Shown: positions 21,672-33,584 of the stretch, piece after piece
How positions within the stretch are numbered: the stretch's first letter is position 1
Layout of the letters: every line of letters begins with the position of its first letter
Source: Basidiobolus meristosporus CBS 931.73
Taxonomy: Eukaryota > Basidiobolomycota > Basidiobolomycetes > Basidiobolales > Basidiobolaceae
Assembly: GCA_002104905.1 (NCBI GenBank)
Contig: MCFE01000030.1
Coordinates: 1 to 64,000 of the forward strand
DNA: 64,000 nt
Reading direction: 5' to 3'
The notes under the pieces: generated by a model
Databases searched by the model: none
What the model was told of the DNA's origin: nothing
What the model saw: only the letters and a program-made list of their open reading frames with translations
Program-made: the position numbers and the translations under genes

Positions 21672-24364
21672 ATGACTGAAGCTTTCATCGGTTCAAGAGT
21701 CAGAGTTAGTTTGATAAACGGGCTTATTCTTGAGGGTTTTGTTTCGAACATTGACCAGCGGACCCAGTACTTGACTTTAGCCAGCGGTATCAATCCAGTT
21801 CTTTTTGAGTTGTGTTTTTCAGTTGATTAATCGTTTAAAATACAAAGTCTTGACAGTGTCCAGTGGGCTTCAGCAGCAGTTGCCAGCATTCGGAGTTGCA
21901 GCAACAGATATCTTGGACCTACAAATATTATCCACTGATGCTCATTTCATTCAAACTCAGTTAACTCTTCAACCGCAACTTCCGTTGCGGTCCAGCCCAC
22001 CTCTATATCAAAACCCAAATAAAATATCAGCAAACATGATACCAAATATGCACTCTTTACACCCCGCTGACCTTCCTCCCTCTAGTGGATCCCACTTCTC
22101 ACCCCAAATACTAAATGTCACCTTATCCACCATTCCTCTTCTCATAAATACTTCAAACGATATTCCTCAACAATGTGGAGTTACTAGTGGACCAAACTCG
22201 CAAAGCTTGCGGAATGCACAACAGACACCAGAAGGCACAGCTCCACTGTATCCAAATCCTCAAGATATTACTCAACCAAAGAGTTATTCAAAGCCAGAAA
22301 AAATCCCCTCACAACATTCCATTATGTCGCGAGGTCGTACCTCTAATATATCTGCTCAAGCCAGGCCTGTGCCTATAGATCCAGCAATCGTATCAGTAAG
22401 TGTCTTGCGTAGGCCTTAAAATCAATTCCAGCCTAAACTCAATTTCTGAAGATTTCACAATCTGGGGTGGCTTCTAGTACACATCCTCGCGGATCTGCGG
22501 AGCTATCGCCTGGGTATTTTTGCTATTCATGTTTAGTTTGAATAGTGACTAACGTATTATATTGAAGATCAAACTCCTCAAAGAGCGGCTTCTCGGTACA
22601 AGTGTGACTTGAGTAATACATGATTGTAGAGTTACTACTTACAGTCTATTTTGACGCAGGGATCTACTGCTTCTTCGTTTATTCCTTTATCCTTACTCAA
22701 ACCCTCGGTGGATGGTGCATCAGAAGTCTGCGAAGATTATGATAATATATGCTCCGAGCCTGAATGGCAAGTAATTGATCATTCAAGCAGCTTGGGTTCG
22801 GACCTGCGTCAGGTAGCTCAAGCTGTAGATAAAGAGCCTAGGTCGAGAGGAGAAGAGATCCCATTACCAGGTGCATGCATGTTGTTCGCTCCAATCTCCG
22901 TCATTTTTAGTGGCTGACTTTTGTATTCAGCATCTCAACAATTTAGGGATCCTCGTTCTTCCAATAAGAGCTCTTGCACATGGTCAACTGGTAATTTTAC
23001 CGATACCACAAGAGAATGTGATTATCAACAACGCCCACCGTCGACAGAGGTAAAAAAGGCGTTTACCGAAGCCAAAGTAAGGTTCATAGACCCTGGTCTA
23101 TCCCGAATTCCTTTTATAACAACATATATTCCCTGGACAGAAATTGGATTTCGCAGGCCGCCATAGACTGCATATTGATGCCAACCAAAAGCCTGGCTAT
23201 AATATTACTCATATCTCGCCTCAAGGTTATGGATTACTAAACAAGCGACTAGATACTTTCAAGAGACACAAGTATTATGAAGAGGAGTTAGATGAAGAAA
23301 ATGATACTCCGGATGAGTCGGATCTGGATGCTTGGGATGATAAGACGGATTCCACAGTAGTTATTCGCACACTCACCGGGATTATTTGCCCTTTTGTCAC
23401 GAGAGCCCAGATGAATGAGATAGAAAAAATTGCCAGTATGTATAACGAGTGTTGTGTTCTCTCGGAAGCTGAATTTATCTTATCCCGTCTAGTAAATGAA
23501 ACAGGTCCTTCTGAAGAACAAATCATTGAAAATGCGGGGAGAAGCGCTGCTGGCATGTGCTTAAAGGCATTAGGTTGGTGCCCTTTAGTTGGTCTAAATG
23601 GAATGTCTACTCACTCTCAGCGATCAGGTGGACCTCGTCGTATACAGCCAAACAATCATAATGATGCACCGTTAGTTATTGTCTTGGCCGGGAACACTAA
23701 AACTGGAGTGTATGGTCTCTGTGCTGCTAGGCATCTGGCCAACCATGGGTGTGAGGTGATCGTTTGCGTAACCGGTAAGGAGAAGGAAGTACTGAAAGGC
23801 ATTGCTGTTCAGTCGAAATATTTGAAGGCCACTGGTAGTATAGTCATTAGAAGCGCGGCAGGTAAAATGCAAATACTACGTGACGACAGCTTGAACCTTG
23901 GATTACTGACCTTTTTGAAATATCAAGAGCTTCCGGAGCCTTATACTACGCCTGTAGATTTAATCGTGGATGCGCTATTGGGATATCAACCTTCTACTAG
24001 AGACTTAGACCTGGACAATGATTTAGCGTTTATTGGAGATCTAATTGATTGGGCCAATGATAATAAGGCTCCCATTTTGTCACTGGACATGCCAAGTGGA
24101 TTCAAAGGTAGAGTTACCTAACCAATCTGTTGGATCGCCGCTAATGTAAACATTTTAGGGCAACCCAGTAGTGGCAATATTATCCATCCCAAGTGGACAC
24201 TGTGTTTGGGTGCACCTCGCTCTGGCCTAAGAGATCGTAGTATGACAGGGGAGATATTTCTGGCCGACATTGGTATCCCTCACATTCTATATAAAATGGC
24301 AGGAGTACATGGGTGGCAAATGCCTTGGGGTGCCGAGTATTTAGTTGGTTTAGAGTATTCTTAA
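21672..24364 (+). CDS. EDC3: Enhancer of mRNA-decapping protein 3 (EDC3)
   Basis: Multi-exon gene. Exon 1 (MTEAFIGSRVRVSLING, TQYLTLAS) and the start of exon 2 (VAATDILDLQIL) form the N-terminal divergent LSm domain. Splicing from GTATCAATCC at about 21790 to the AG near 21847 keeps the frame. A long Pro/Ser/Gln-rich linker follows. The C-terminal half is a YjeF_N Rossmann-like domain. It shows CPFVTRAQMNEIEK, IIENAGRSAAGMCLKAL, VIVLAGNTKTGVYGLCAARHL, VDLIVDALLGYQ and LSLDMPSGFKG, and after a last short intron TLCLGAPRSGLRD and GEIFLADIGIP. EDC3 is a P-body scaffold that activates Dcp2 and dimerises through the YjeF_N domain. Exon borders between 22430 and 23140 are unresolved. I could not identify a canonical FDF helicase-binding motif, although LDFAGRH after the intron at 23074-23138 lies where one might be. 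Confidence 0.88.
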
Positions 24365-24712
24365 ACAGGTGGTATCGCTTAGAAGACACAGCCCATGACC
24401 AAATATTTTGTTGCGCATTCTATTCTATGATGTAGGCGGGGCGTTCCGTATCTTTGTATCAATTCTACTCGCATATTTTTCGCCAAGCTTGGGAATATCC
24501 CTACAATGTAAAGTATCTATATCACAACCCATACCCCTACCAATAAAGTACATAATTTGTCGACTAGAGAAGTTGTCCAGAAGTACACCAACTCAATGTT
24601 TGGCATGTGAATATTTCTTACATATCCGTGCTGTTGTCGAGATACCGAAGTGTGTATTGTGGCGGGTATACGAGCAAGCAGCTGTTGGCGGTTTATTTCT
24701 AGTACGTAAAGG

Positions 24713-25725
24713 TTATTTACGTTTATAGGGTGGCGTTTGCAATACACAATTCGTGCTAAACACGCAGCCTTCCTCGTGCATACGCTTGGCAATGATAGCA
24801 ATATTTCTCGCATCGTCTATCCCCGAATGTTCACGACCATCGAATGCTAGGTCCAGCTTCGACAACATACCGCTTATGTTTCGCTTGTCACATCGGTAGA
24901 ATTTGGCAAACAGTTTACGAATATCTATCCATGGTTTTTTGAAATAGCCAGGTCGAATTATATGGGAATGATCACACTGCTTCTCAATGAAATCGCGGAT
25001 GTCGAACGGTCCATCGGTTATGAACGCGGCTCTTTTCTTTTTGAAGAGAGAATGCTGGTTCATCCAAATCTCAAACTCTAAGATCACCTCATCGAATGTC
25101 GAGCTTCGATCGATAGTCTCCTTTATAAATATGCCGACAATAAACGAATCCATTGTGAGTTTATGCTTCTGCAGGGATTAGTTAGTCACAGTACAAACCT
25201 GAGTGATTCCCGTCAGCTTGGTGCAAAATTCTGACAAGACCGGAAATTTGGTAGGTTTGACATAGCGATGGAAAGTATCTACCTGGTTTGGATTCGTAAG
25301 TAATATGAGCCAATACGGAGAATCGTGTTGTTATCACCATATCCATGTTCGAATCTAGAAGTACAACGGGAAACTCGATAATCTCATTCAAAAAGTCAAA
25401 ATTGACTCCTGCCTCACAAGTAGCCTCCACGTCGAAGCACAAGTAATAATCAAAGGGCTGTTTGCTGACAAGATAATATTACAGGAATCAGATGGCTGGT
25501 CGCGAGCGGAATACTTCTGAACAGAAGATACCTGGTCTCCATTTTTGGCTCAAACGGTTGATCGCTGGTGGCTTTCTCCTCCAGCGCAACTTGTTTAAAA
25601 TGCTTTCTGACTTTCTCTTTAAGCTTTTTCTTTTGCCCTCTTGTGTCCAAGTTCAATTCACTCAGAAGTTTTCTAAGCTCCTCTGCAGTATTGGGTACGG
25701 GCTTCTTAGTATCACCTACTTCCAT
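24713..25725 (-). CDS. ERI1: ERI1-like SAP-domain 3'-5' exoribonuclease
   Basis: Gene of four to five exons. It starts MEVGDTKKP (ATG at 25725). A SAP motif follows (EELRKLLSELNLDTRGQKK, about 15-35), which binds nucleic acid. A DEDDh exonuclease domain comes next. YYLCFDVEATCE holds the first Asp and Glu, and NEIIEFPVVLLDS and LTGITQ follow. ITDGPFDIRDFIEKQC carries the next catalytic Asp. REHSGIDDARNIAII carries the general-base His and last Asp. Order and spacing match human/fission yeast ERI1, which trims histone mRNA and 5.8S rRNA ends and degrades siRNAs. The junction MET-S-KQPFDYY at about 25526-25456 was checked for phase. The acceptor near 25150 is ambiguous (CTGCAG or a later AAAG), changing the product by about 18 residues. 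Confidence 0.88.
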
Positions 25726-25909
25726 AGCCAATTCTGTCAACTTAGTTTATTCTAATGTTAGGTGTCGTCAGGGTAAGATTAGATGCTTCGTTATGATCGA
25801 ACCACATCCGGATTGGTAACTACCCTTGCAAAATTTGCCAATTACATGGGACATGAACTTGCTGCGATGGCATGTACATAGGGACAGACAGACAAAAAAT
25901 CCCAACATC

Positions 25910-27210
25910 TCAAGTAGCTAAGGCGCCGGAAGTGGATATTGCTGCAAACAAAGAGCCCAATGTTCCGTGAAGCAGACGGACCAACGATTCCTCTCTCCTG
26001 GAGCGTGCATTAGGCGAAACATAGTCTTTCAGCCCATTTAGTCTCTGAATAATCCCTTCCAGCTGCTGCTCTCTAGATCGAATATCTTCCAAAACTCCCC
26101 CATTTTGTTGGATCCATTGTGCATCTAGCTTTTCAGGAATATGTAGCTTATCTTCCTCACCTCCGTTCAGTAAAGTCGTTGGGTTTATTGCAGACTTGGC
26201 CCTGCGACTCTTTCGGTTGGCTGACATTGAATTACTATAGCGATAACAAAGCCCAGTTGCTGTTGTATCCAATACGTCAGATACTGAGACATCGAATGGG
26301 CTCATGCTATCAGTTGGCAAGGCATCGGTACCATTGGACCGCTTTCCATTGTATTCAGAGGCTCTCTGGGGACTGGTTGCCTGCCAGTCTGCCCAGATCT
26401 TATCTATGAAAGCATGATGCAGCCAAAATAAAGGACTGAAGTGTGACCAAGGTTAGCTCATTAGCATCCCATTACATCAAACTGGTGGGACTTACTCGTT
26501 AGGGCTGGTCATGGCTGTCATATCGCCTCCAATACCCATATGAACTACGCCATGGATCGGGCTCTCCAGCTGACCACGGAAATCCGCATACGTTCGGGAG
26601 CTGTTGGCGACATTCATGATCACATCGCTGGAGTAAAAGGTGCCGATCTTCCCTTGAAGGTTGAACTTCCTAGATAAACAGTGTGGATCCGGATACTTCA
26701 TTTGCCATCCCGCAAACGGGCCGTTCGATACGCACCCCTTGAGGTCACCATCGCCCCCGAAATAGTTCTCGTTGAATATCTCGCTTTGATGAGGGGCTTG
26801 CGAATCTATGGTCCAATCCTAGTATACCCACATGGTTAATAATCAGGGTATGACAGCTGGGTTGGATGGCTGTTTACCCAATATGGTAGCATAATCTTGG
26901 GATTGATTTGTTGCAGTTTGGTTTCTAACACTCTAAGGTACTGTCGATGCCATGGACAGAATGCGGATCCACTGTGGGCTTCGTTGGCGTAGTTTGCGTG
27001 AATTAGCGTTAGCTCATCGTACGCACTACTCGAGCCATTTGGATTGTGCAATGTCTTCAGAGCATCGAAAAACTCGCGGCGTTCGTTTTGGCTTAGTTGA
27101 CGAATTTCCCGGCGAACGGAAACGGCCGCGCACCCTTGACCACCCACGAGCACTGGGAATGTGTACAAGGCAACAAAGAGTACCAGCTCAAGCAACCTAA
27201 TGTAAAGCAT
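25910..27210 (-). CDS. Secreted tyrosinase (type-3 copper oxidase)
   Basis: Three to four exons. The ATG at 27210 opens a hydrophobic signal peptide (LLELVLFVALYTFPVLVGG). The CuA region follows: LIHANYANEAHSGSAFC and PWHRQYLRVLE. Then MLPYW, an intron at about 26882-26821, and DWTIDSQAP. The CuB region is ESPIHGVVHMGIGGDMT, then after an intron DPLFWLHHAFIDKIWADWQ. All six copper-ligand histidines appear present. A tail of about 140 residues past CuB ends in weakly hydrophobic SLFAAISTSGALAT, possibly a GPI-attachment or membrane signal. Family members hydroxylate or oxidise phenols, often for melanin. The size and signal peptide place it among short extracellular fungal tyrosinases, not the long cytosolic form with a lid domain. 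Confidence 0.9.
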
Positions 27211-28653
27211 CAAAATAGCTTTGTTTGTTGGAATTCCACACGATGATAGTCTATGAAAATCACGCTGGGTCGCGTCTTGGTATTTATAGAGCGCAGGTGG
27301 TCACCACGGCACACGAAGAAGCCCACCTAACATGCTACCAGGTTTTCAATCCATAAAGATTCCCCTATTTTTCTACCAACATTGTTCGAGTCAAGCGTAT
27401 ATTGAATTTCTCGGAGTGCATCAGGTGGATGGCCACAAAGTAATTTTACATCCGCTTGGAACCATCAGATATTTTGCCTCTACCTGTGAAAAAATGAAAA
27501 TGATGCTAGAATAACCAATTTAGGTATCTTCTCCTGTCTCAACGCTCCTGTTATTTGGTCACTGGCTGTAGAGAAATCCCGCGATATTTCCGACTGAGGA
27601 GACTTACTTTTTGGTAAGTAACAATCAGGCATGCTATACATAGCACAGCTTGGGAGAGCCAGATGCCACCACTGACTATATTACAGACCCTGGAGCTTCT
27701 CAAATCTCCCTTGAGTGGGCATGAGGAGGCTTCATACTACCTTGAACATCGACATCCTAGCCATGCAACAAACGCACTCTATTTCATATCCATCCACTAA
27801 ACAGGAGTTTCGGACTCGCCATTGTATCCAAAAAGTTGAGACAAACTTGATGTCAACTACGTCATCGTGAAAATCCCCCTTCGTGATTGTTTGTACACCA
27901 AATTGGTGCGTGTAGTGGATGATACGGGTACTCGACGGAACTCGAAATGCATGAACCGAAGACCTGAAAGAGACCTATCTCCCTACGTGGTTTGTACCTG
28001 AAACCAATACCCATCTGGTGTTTGTAGAGTTGTCGCCGTACTGCTTGCCAGAGAGCTCATTAGCATCTGGATGGCTGTGAGAGTCTGGCATAGCTTCTCT
28101 AGCGGGTTTGGTTGCCATCGCACATTGTCCTACACAAGCAGTATACTTGCTCGTTTGCAAGTCGATTAGTCATAAAGCTCTCCGATCTTGGTACAGCCTG
28201 CATTACCACAAGCGCGTGCAAATCCTGCCATTTAGGGTAATCCCAACATCTTAACGATGCTCGTGACTGTCTAATTTGCTGTATTTCGGCGTGTCATATT
28301 AGTGTCGAATCCAGGTTGTAGCTATAAAGCCCTCATATCTCCGCGTCCGTTGTATGTGAGCAACGATCTGAATACCATTGGCGAGGGTTTCTAAGGGAGT
28401 ATAGGGAATTATATATTCCGAGTAAATCGGTTACCAACACTCCAAACTAAATGGCTCGGGTTTAATAAATGCTGAGCTTTAATCGATTTGACTAGTTAGA
28501 AGTGTGGTTGTATCAGGCTGATTTGAGTTTAAAACATGTCCGGCAACTCCGTCCATGTCTGATGGAAATACCATCAAAGGGAGATTAAAAGTATTGCTCC
28601 AGTTTGGACAAAGACTCATCATATCACTTGGTTTGGGTGAGTTTTTCTTCCTG
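27211..28653. other. Spacer between tyrosinase and PQ-loop gene
   Basis: Upstream side of the tyrosinase and downstream side of the PQ-loop gene. On the minus strand at about 27975-28230 there is a short cysteine-containing reading (RACGNAGCTKIGELYD and YTACVGQCAMATKPA, in adjoining exon-like pieces). It could be a small secreted protein, but no complete gene model can be defended. Confidence 0.3.
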
Positions 28654-29807
28654 CTACATGTAAGATGGTTCTCCATTCATCGGATTGCTAAGCAAGGCGG
28701 TGCGCTCAGTCTTGATGTCCAACGGATTGTGAACGAGCGTTGTTCCAACGGAGACCCTCTCTGTCTTGTGGAATGTCCATACTAGACACATAATCAGTAG
28801 GGTTCCTTGAAGTGTACCGCTGGCTACAAATGTCATCCACGATGTCCAGTTAGTTCCTGGCCTCAAGTATATCGAATATGCGAACAAAAATGCCCCTGGA
28901 GTTTGCATCAACATCATGGGAATGCTGAGTGCGCCGACTGCCTACATGAAAAGAATACAACTACGGTGGGTCTCTGGATTGACATCAATCTTGTCAACAC
29001 ATAATTAGATTACCTTGAGTCTCCATGTGCGGTGGATTTGAGGTATATACTGTAAAGTAGCCATGGTAGTGCTAAGTAAGCCAAGAAAACCTGCCCATAG
29101 GTTGGCTTGTGCAGATGCAGGACCAAAAGAGCTTAGTACCCATATACTGACGAATAGCGACAGCACAAAGTGGGCGGCTACAAGAACGGTAACGAGTATT
29201 GAATGTCTCCAATCGGGAGTTTGTACACTCTGGTCGCTATTAAGTATGCGGGTGGTTTTCTTGTGTTGGGGAAAATAGATTATGTACAAGATTAAACTAG
29301 AGATTGGACCAGAAAAAATAAGTATGGATTCGTCTGCATTTCACAACAATGCCTCAAACGGTATATTACATTATGGCGAACATAGACCACTGAATTCCAA
29401 CTTGGATTATACCAAGGATATTTTCAAAACAATCTCCAGAAGACTAGACACAGATCCAGAGGGTTAGGTTGTTTAAGAAGACAGAAAACACAACGGTAAA
29501 GCTTACCAAATATCTGCAACACAACACAATTGGGAATTGCAACACCAAAACGTTTAAAAAGCTAGATGCGCAGGAAATAGAGCCCAGTAACAAAAACCAG
29601 GGACTGAATCCTTCGCTTGTTTTGCTCAAGAGTATCTTGAAATGCTACGAATGATACTAAATACTCTGATGAAATGTGGTTGAAATCAGTGACCATATGT
29701 AGTACCTGAGGGAGATATGATGCTAGCATTCCAACCGCCAAGAATACAGATATCGCGAATTCCATCTTGTTATGGGAGGGAACACACATGGGTGGAAGCG
29801 GCTCCAT
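28654..29807 (-). CDS. PQ-loop repeat membrane protein
   Basis: Gene of five to six exons encoding a polytopic protein of about 7 transmembrane helices. The ATG at 29807 gives MEPLPPMCVPSHNKME, then a first helix with the PQ motif ASYLPQVLHMVTDFN. Splicing at about 29677-29610 yields ISSDEGFSPWFLLLGS, the usual continuation after the first PQ loop. Later exons carry LGIIQVGIQWSMFAIM, ILVTVLVAAHFVLSLFVSIW, and the second PQ motif ATLQYIPQIHRTWRLK followed by PMMLMQTPGAFLFAYSIYL. The family includes cystinosin, SWEET-like and MPDU1-like proteins, many of them vacuolar or ER carriers. Substrate and compartment cannot be told from sequence here. The C terminus is hydrophilic (TERTALLSNPMNGEPSYM). 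Confidence 0.8.
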
Positions 29808-32381
29808 TGTTCAAAAACTAATTGGGACGAAACAAACAGTTGGTTTTCAACGCTAACGGAGGCTGACTTTGGCAGTATTGTACTGGGCTCTTTACTATTA
29901 AGGTCGAGAGAAATTGAATATTGGAAAAGCCTCTGCCTGCTCTATCACCTGGGTGTAGTTCCTAACGAAGTAAGCTCAAGATGTAATAAGGTAGACTGTG
30001 AATATGAGAATAGTACAACTGGCGTGAACTCTATGTAATGCAATTGAAGTAAAATGAGGTTACAGGGTATGTCACTCAACTCATTGTTTATAACCATGTA
30101 TCACTATTTAAGGAGGACTAAGGTATCACACAGTTATCGATGCAAGTGATATTCTAGTTTAACAACTCCTGTAAGTACTTCAAGGAGGTGCTGATCTTTA
30201 TATGCAAAGCAAAATTCAAAGCGCCACATCTGCTGATTGATAACATATAATCCCGTCTCATTGGGATGATTTATATTGGCTGATGTTGACTTAGGGGCAC
30301 CCAGAGCATGATATGAATGAATCGCCACTGATTATTCAGAATGCCCAGTTTTGCACAGTCAAATCATTTTAAATGCAACTCACACTCAAAGCGTAGTCCA
30401 GAGTCATGACCGCTTGTGCTTATGCTTGCAATAATCTCGGAAAATCAACGTTTATATTGATCTGCCAATGTGCCATTTAACATCCGCTTACCCACTAAAG
30501 CATCACTCTTGAAATGGTACATCTAGTGAGGTAAAGCGTCACCTCATGGATCCCTACATTTTATCTGTGCATACACCAGGTTATCGTAAAAGATGCGTAT
30601 AAACTGTATCATTTGACGAACATATATCTATCTTGAGTACTTTGATATCATCAAGCTAGTTGAATATTCACCCATTCGTGGGCAACCTCAGCGCTCCGGA
30701 AGGATTGTCTAGAGTATATCGACCTTTAACTCACCCTTTACCTAAATTTCAATACGTACATCACAGAGAACATGGGTCATGTCCGCAAAATAGTAAATGT
30801 GAATGATGACTAGCCCGTAAGTTTTAGAAATTGTTTGCGGGTCATTAGTATTGAAAAGAACACGAGATTCCCTGTCCATCTCGGGAGGCTGAGACCCAAC
30901 GAACTATAAATCATTACTTGCAGCGAAATTTGTCAGCAGATTGCTCCTACAAAATTTTGGAAAGGCCTCTATAATTGACATCCAATAAAAGCACTTTAAC
31001 TGCCTGATTAGTGATTCTGAAAGTGGCATACATTGATCTACTGCCAAGCCCGAGTAACCTGTATGTTCTAGGTGAGAACCTAAACCATGTTTGAGCCATG
31101 AACATACCGTGCCAATCACAAGAATTAGAAGCTACCAAATGATCTGTAATATAGAACGTGCTCCACCATTTCCAAGACTGTCCACCAGATAGCTTCAATG
31201 CTTATTATGCCAACTCTCTTGTGGTTGCAAGACTTTTGTCCAATGGTAGACGGAATTAGCAAGACAACCAATCACGAAGTGTACCACTATATATAAATAG
31301 TGCGTATTTTTAGATAGCACTTCTTTCAAAATAAGTGATTGGATAATCATCACCGAATCCACCACATTCCGGGAATTGATTATCGACCATAATTTATGAA
31401 CGTCAACATTCCCTTGTGTCAAGTTCTATAAGTAAGCTCGTACCAAGCATAATTTAGCCCATACTTCAGGGACCGAGTTGTCTTCCACTTCGATAAACAT
31501 TACTTATCACTGATTTATTTGGAATCTCAATGTCGAATAAGTGACGAAGGAAAATTGTGTCCGCGCCCAAGACAATGCATCCTATATGAAGGCCAATGTG
31601 TAACCATAAAAGGTAGCCTCCATCTAGACCTCCGAGCCATGAAATCTTTATTGAGAAATATTGCAGAAGTTTCTATTAAATGAGTACTGAATTTCTTTTT
31701 GGAGATATTTAGGGATTAGATTCACCAATCTGACCCAGCGAGGGCAAGATTTTTTGCCCATGGAACTGGATATCCCATGATTATTGGACTTCAGTGTTCT
31801 TTTCTTGGCGAGGTAGTATAATGTGGCATGTAACATATAATAGTGGCATCATGGATTGACTATAAATGAGTGCTGTAGTGTCGACGTGAAAATAGGTAAA
31901 CATGCCTCGAGCTACTCGTCACCGTGATCTCGCTACTTTCCTGGCCTTCATAATAGCCAATATTTTGAGGATACTCTTCTACACTCACGAAACAAACGCA
32001 CGGCTTACTTACGGTGATTCACCCAGCTACGCTAAAGAGCGTAGGGTAAGACGTTATTGACTCTGCTCATTGTAAATGAAGACACTACTGTACAAAATCC
32101 ACCTGGTGTTTTGTTAAATATGCTGCCAACCAGACGTAACATAATTTAGACACGAATTTGATATTGATTGCAACTTACAGTCAGTGACATTGTTGGTGCA
32201 TGTCACCGGATCCAAGTTAATCTCCCAATTTCAAATACTGTCAATAACACCCACAACCTATGTATATCTCGTTTTATTTTCGAGCCGTGAAAAATAAACA
32301 TATAACGTATATCATGTCCTGCTTAGACTGCGCGTCCATTGATTGATAAATCCCATGAAATATCAATCTACTGGTTGCTAG
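29808..32381. other. Long AT-rich spacer
   Basis: 2.6 kb with only short overlapping open frames (for example 30904-31198 and 31195-31422 on the minus strand). No conserved motif, repeat or RNA gene was recognised. The left end presumably includes the PQ-loop gene promoter. Confidence 0.45.
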
Positions 32382-33584
32382 TTACTCGGCCCAATACATA
32401 GAGGAAAACCACTGGGGGCTTGTAAGCGGATACAAGATGAGCGAGAAGAGGAAAACCCCGCCAATTAACGAGATCCACAGTACTATGTCAAAGCGGGCTT
32501 AGTTTGTGCATAAGTTCTATGTGTGTCATGGGTGGAACTTACAAGTACGGTGCTTCGGATATCGTTTTGGGCCCGATAAATCTGGGAAGCCCATGATATT
32601 ACAGAATGTATGTGATGCAACTGGACCATAGATACTACTAGTCCTCGAGAACAAAAATGTGGCCAACATTCCAAACACGGTGCAGTAAAAAAACTGGAAA
32701 GCTGCAGAAATGAGTCCAGTTATTAACGGAATAATATACGTCGCAACCATTGAGTTGACAGATACCTGCGCCAATAAGGGCTCCTCTCAAAGAACGGGTT
32801 TTGTAGTAAACGGCAATAGCATGATGGATATGAGCTAAAGTTTTGGAGGTTAAAAAGTGGTGTCCAAAGAAACCAATGATATGGCTTACCTGCTCCAAAA
32901 TATAGTGGTAAACATAACACTGTTATTGAGGGAGAAAACCCAGCAAAGTGGTAAACAGGAACCATGCAGGAACGGAAGATGAATTCCTCGGCTATGGGTC
33001 CCTACATTTGGCTCATTAGGGTGATTCCAACAGAAAGTCGATGACTGTAAATCAGTATTACAAATATAAAGTTACGAAAGCCGCTCAGAGAAGTAACTGT
33101 TTCGAGAACATCAGCTGTGAAATTGAATTGGCTCTGAAATGGCAACTCTTGGTCAAGAGCAGCCAACACAAGTGGCCCCAAAAATAATGCAGCGACAATC
33201 AACAGCGAAGATACTATAGACGTTATGGCTGATCTATAGCTCAGTCCAAGTATATTCAACAGCTCCAGAAAGCTGTTCTGAAAGATGAGATATATATAAG
33301 TATAGTTGAGAAGTGGATGTTAACTAAAGAATCTGGCCCCGCACCTTCTGGTTGAAATAACCCTTGTATGACAAGAGCATGTACAAATAAAGCGGAGATA
33401 CTATGCATGCTACTAGAACGCATTTGATCCGGTGAATGATGACTCGTGGGTCGTTCTTTGAGAAGTTGGCGCTGTGACTAACGGGAGATTTAACGTAGAA
33501 GCCGCCTACGAATACAGCTACAAAAAATAGGCAGGAGAGTACAGCCTCAGTATTGCTTAATAACGGCAAGTGTCCATCAACCAT
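32382..33584 (-). CDS. RCE1: CAAX prenyl protease 2 (Rce1)
   Basis: Multi-exon integral ER-membrane protease. The ATG at 33584 starts MVDGHLPLLSNTEAVLS, leading into the first helix (LFFVAVFVGGFYV). Middle exons carry LSYRSAITSIVSSLLIVAAL and IAEEFIFRSCMVPVYHFAG with the catalytic EExxxR. Then come HFLTSKTLAHIHHAI with a conserved His, FLFSRTSSIYGPVASHTFCN and MGFPDLSG. The last exon gives LWISLIGGVFLFSLIL, YPLTSPQWF and a stop at 32382. This fits Rce1, which removes the AAX tripeptide from farnesylated or geranylgeranylated proteins such as Ras and Rho. Exon junctions between 32550 and 33000 were inferred from family order. The next gene (35173, +) is divergent. Confidence 0.85.

Noticed and set aside
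30904-31422. Overlapping minus-strand frames of 71-83 codons
   Set aside because: Frames overlap each other, lack shared splice logic or motifs, and lie in AT-rich spacer.
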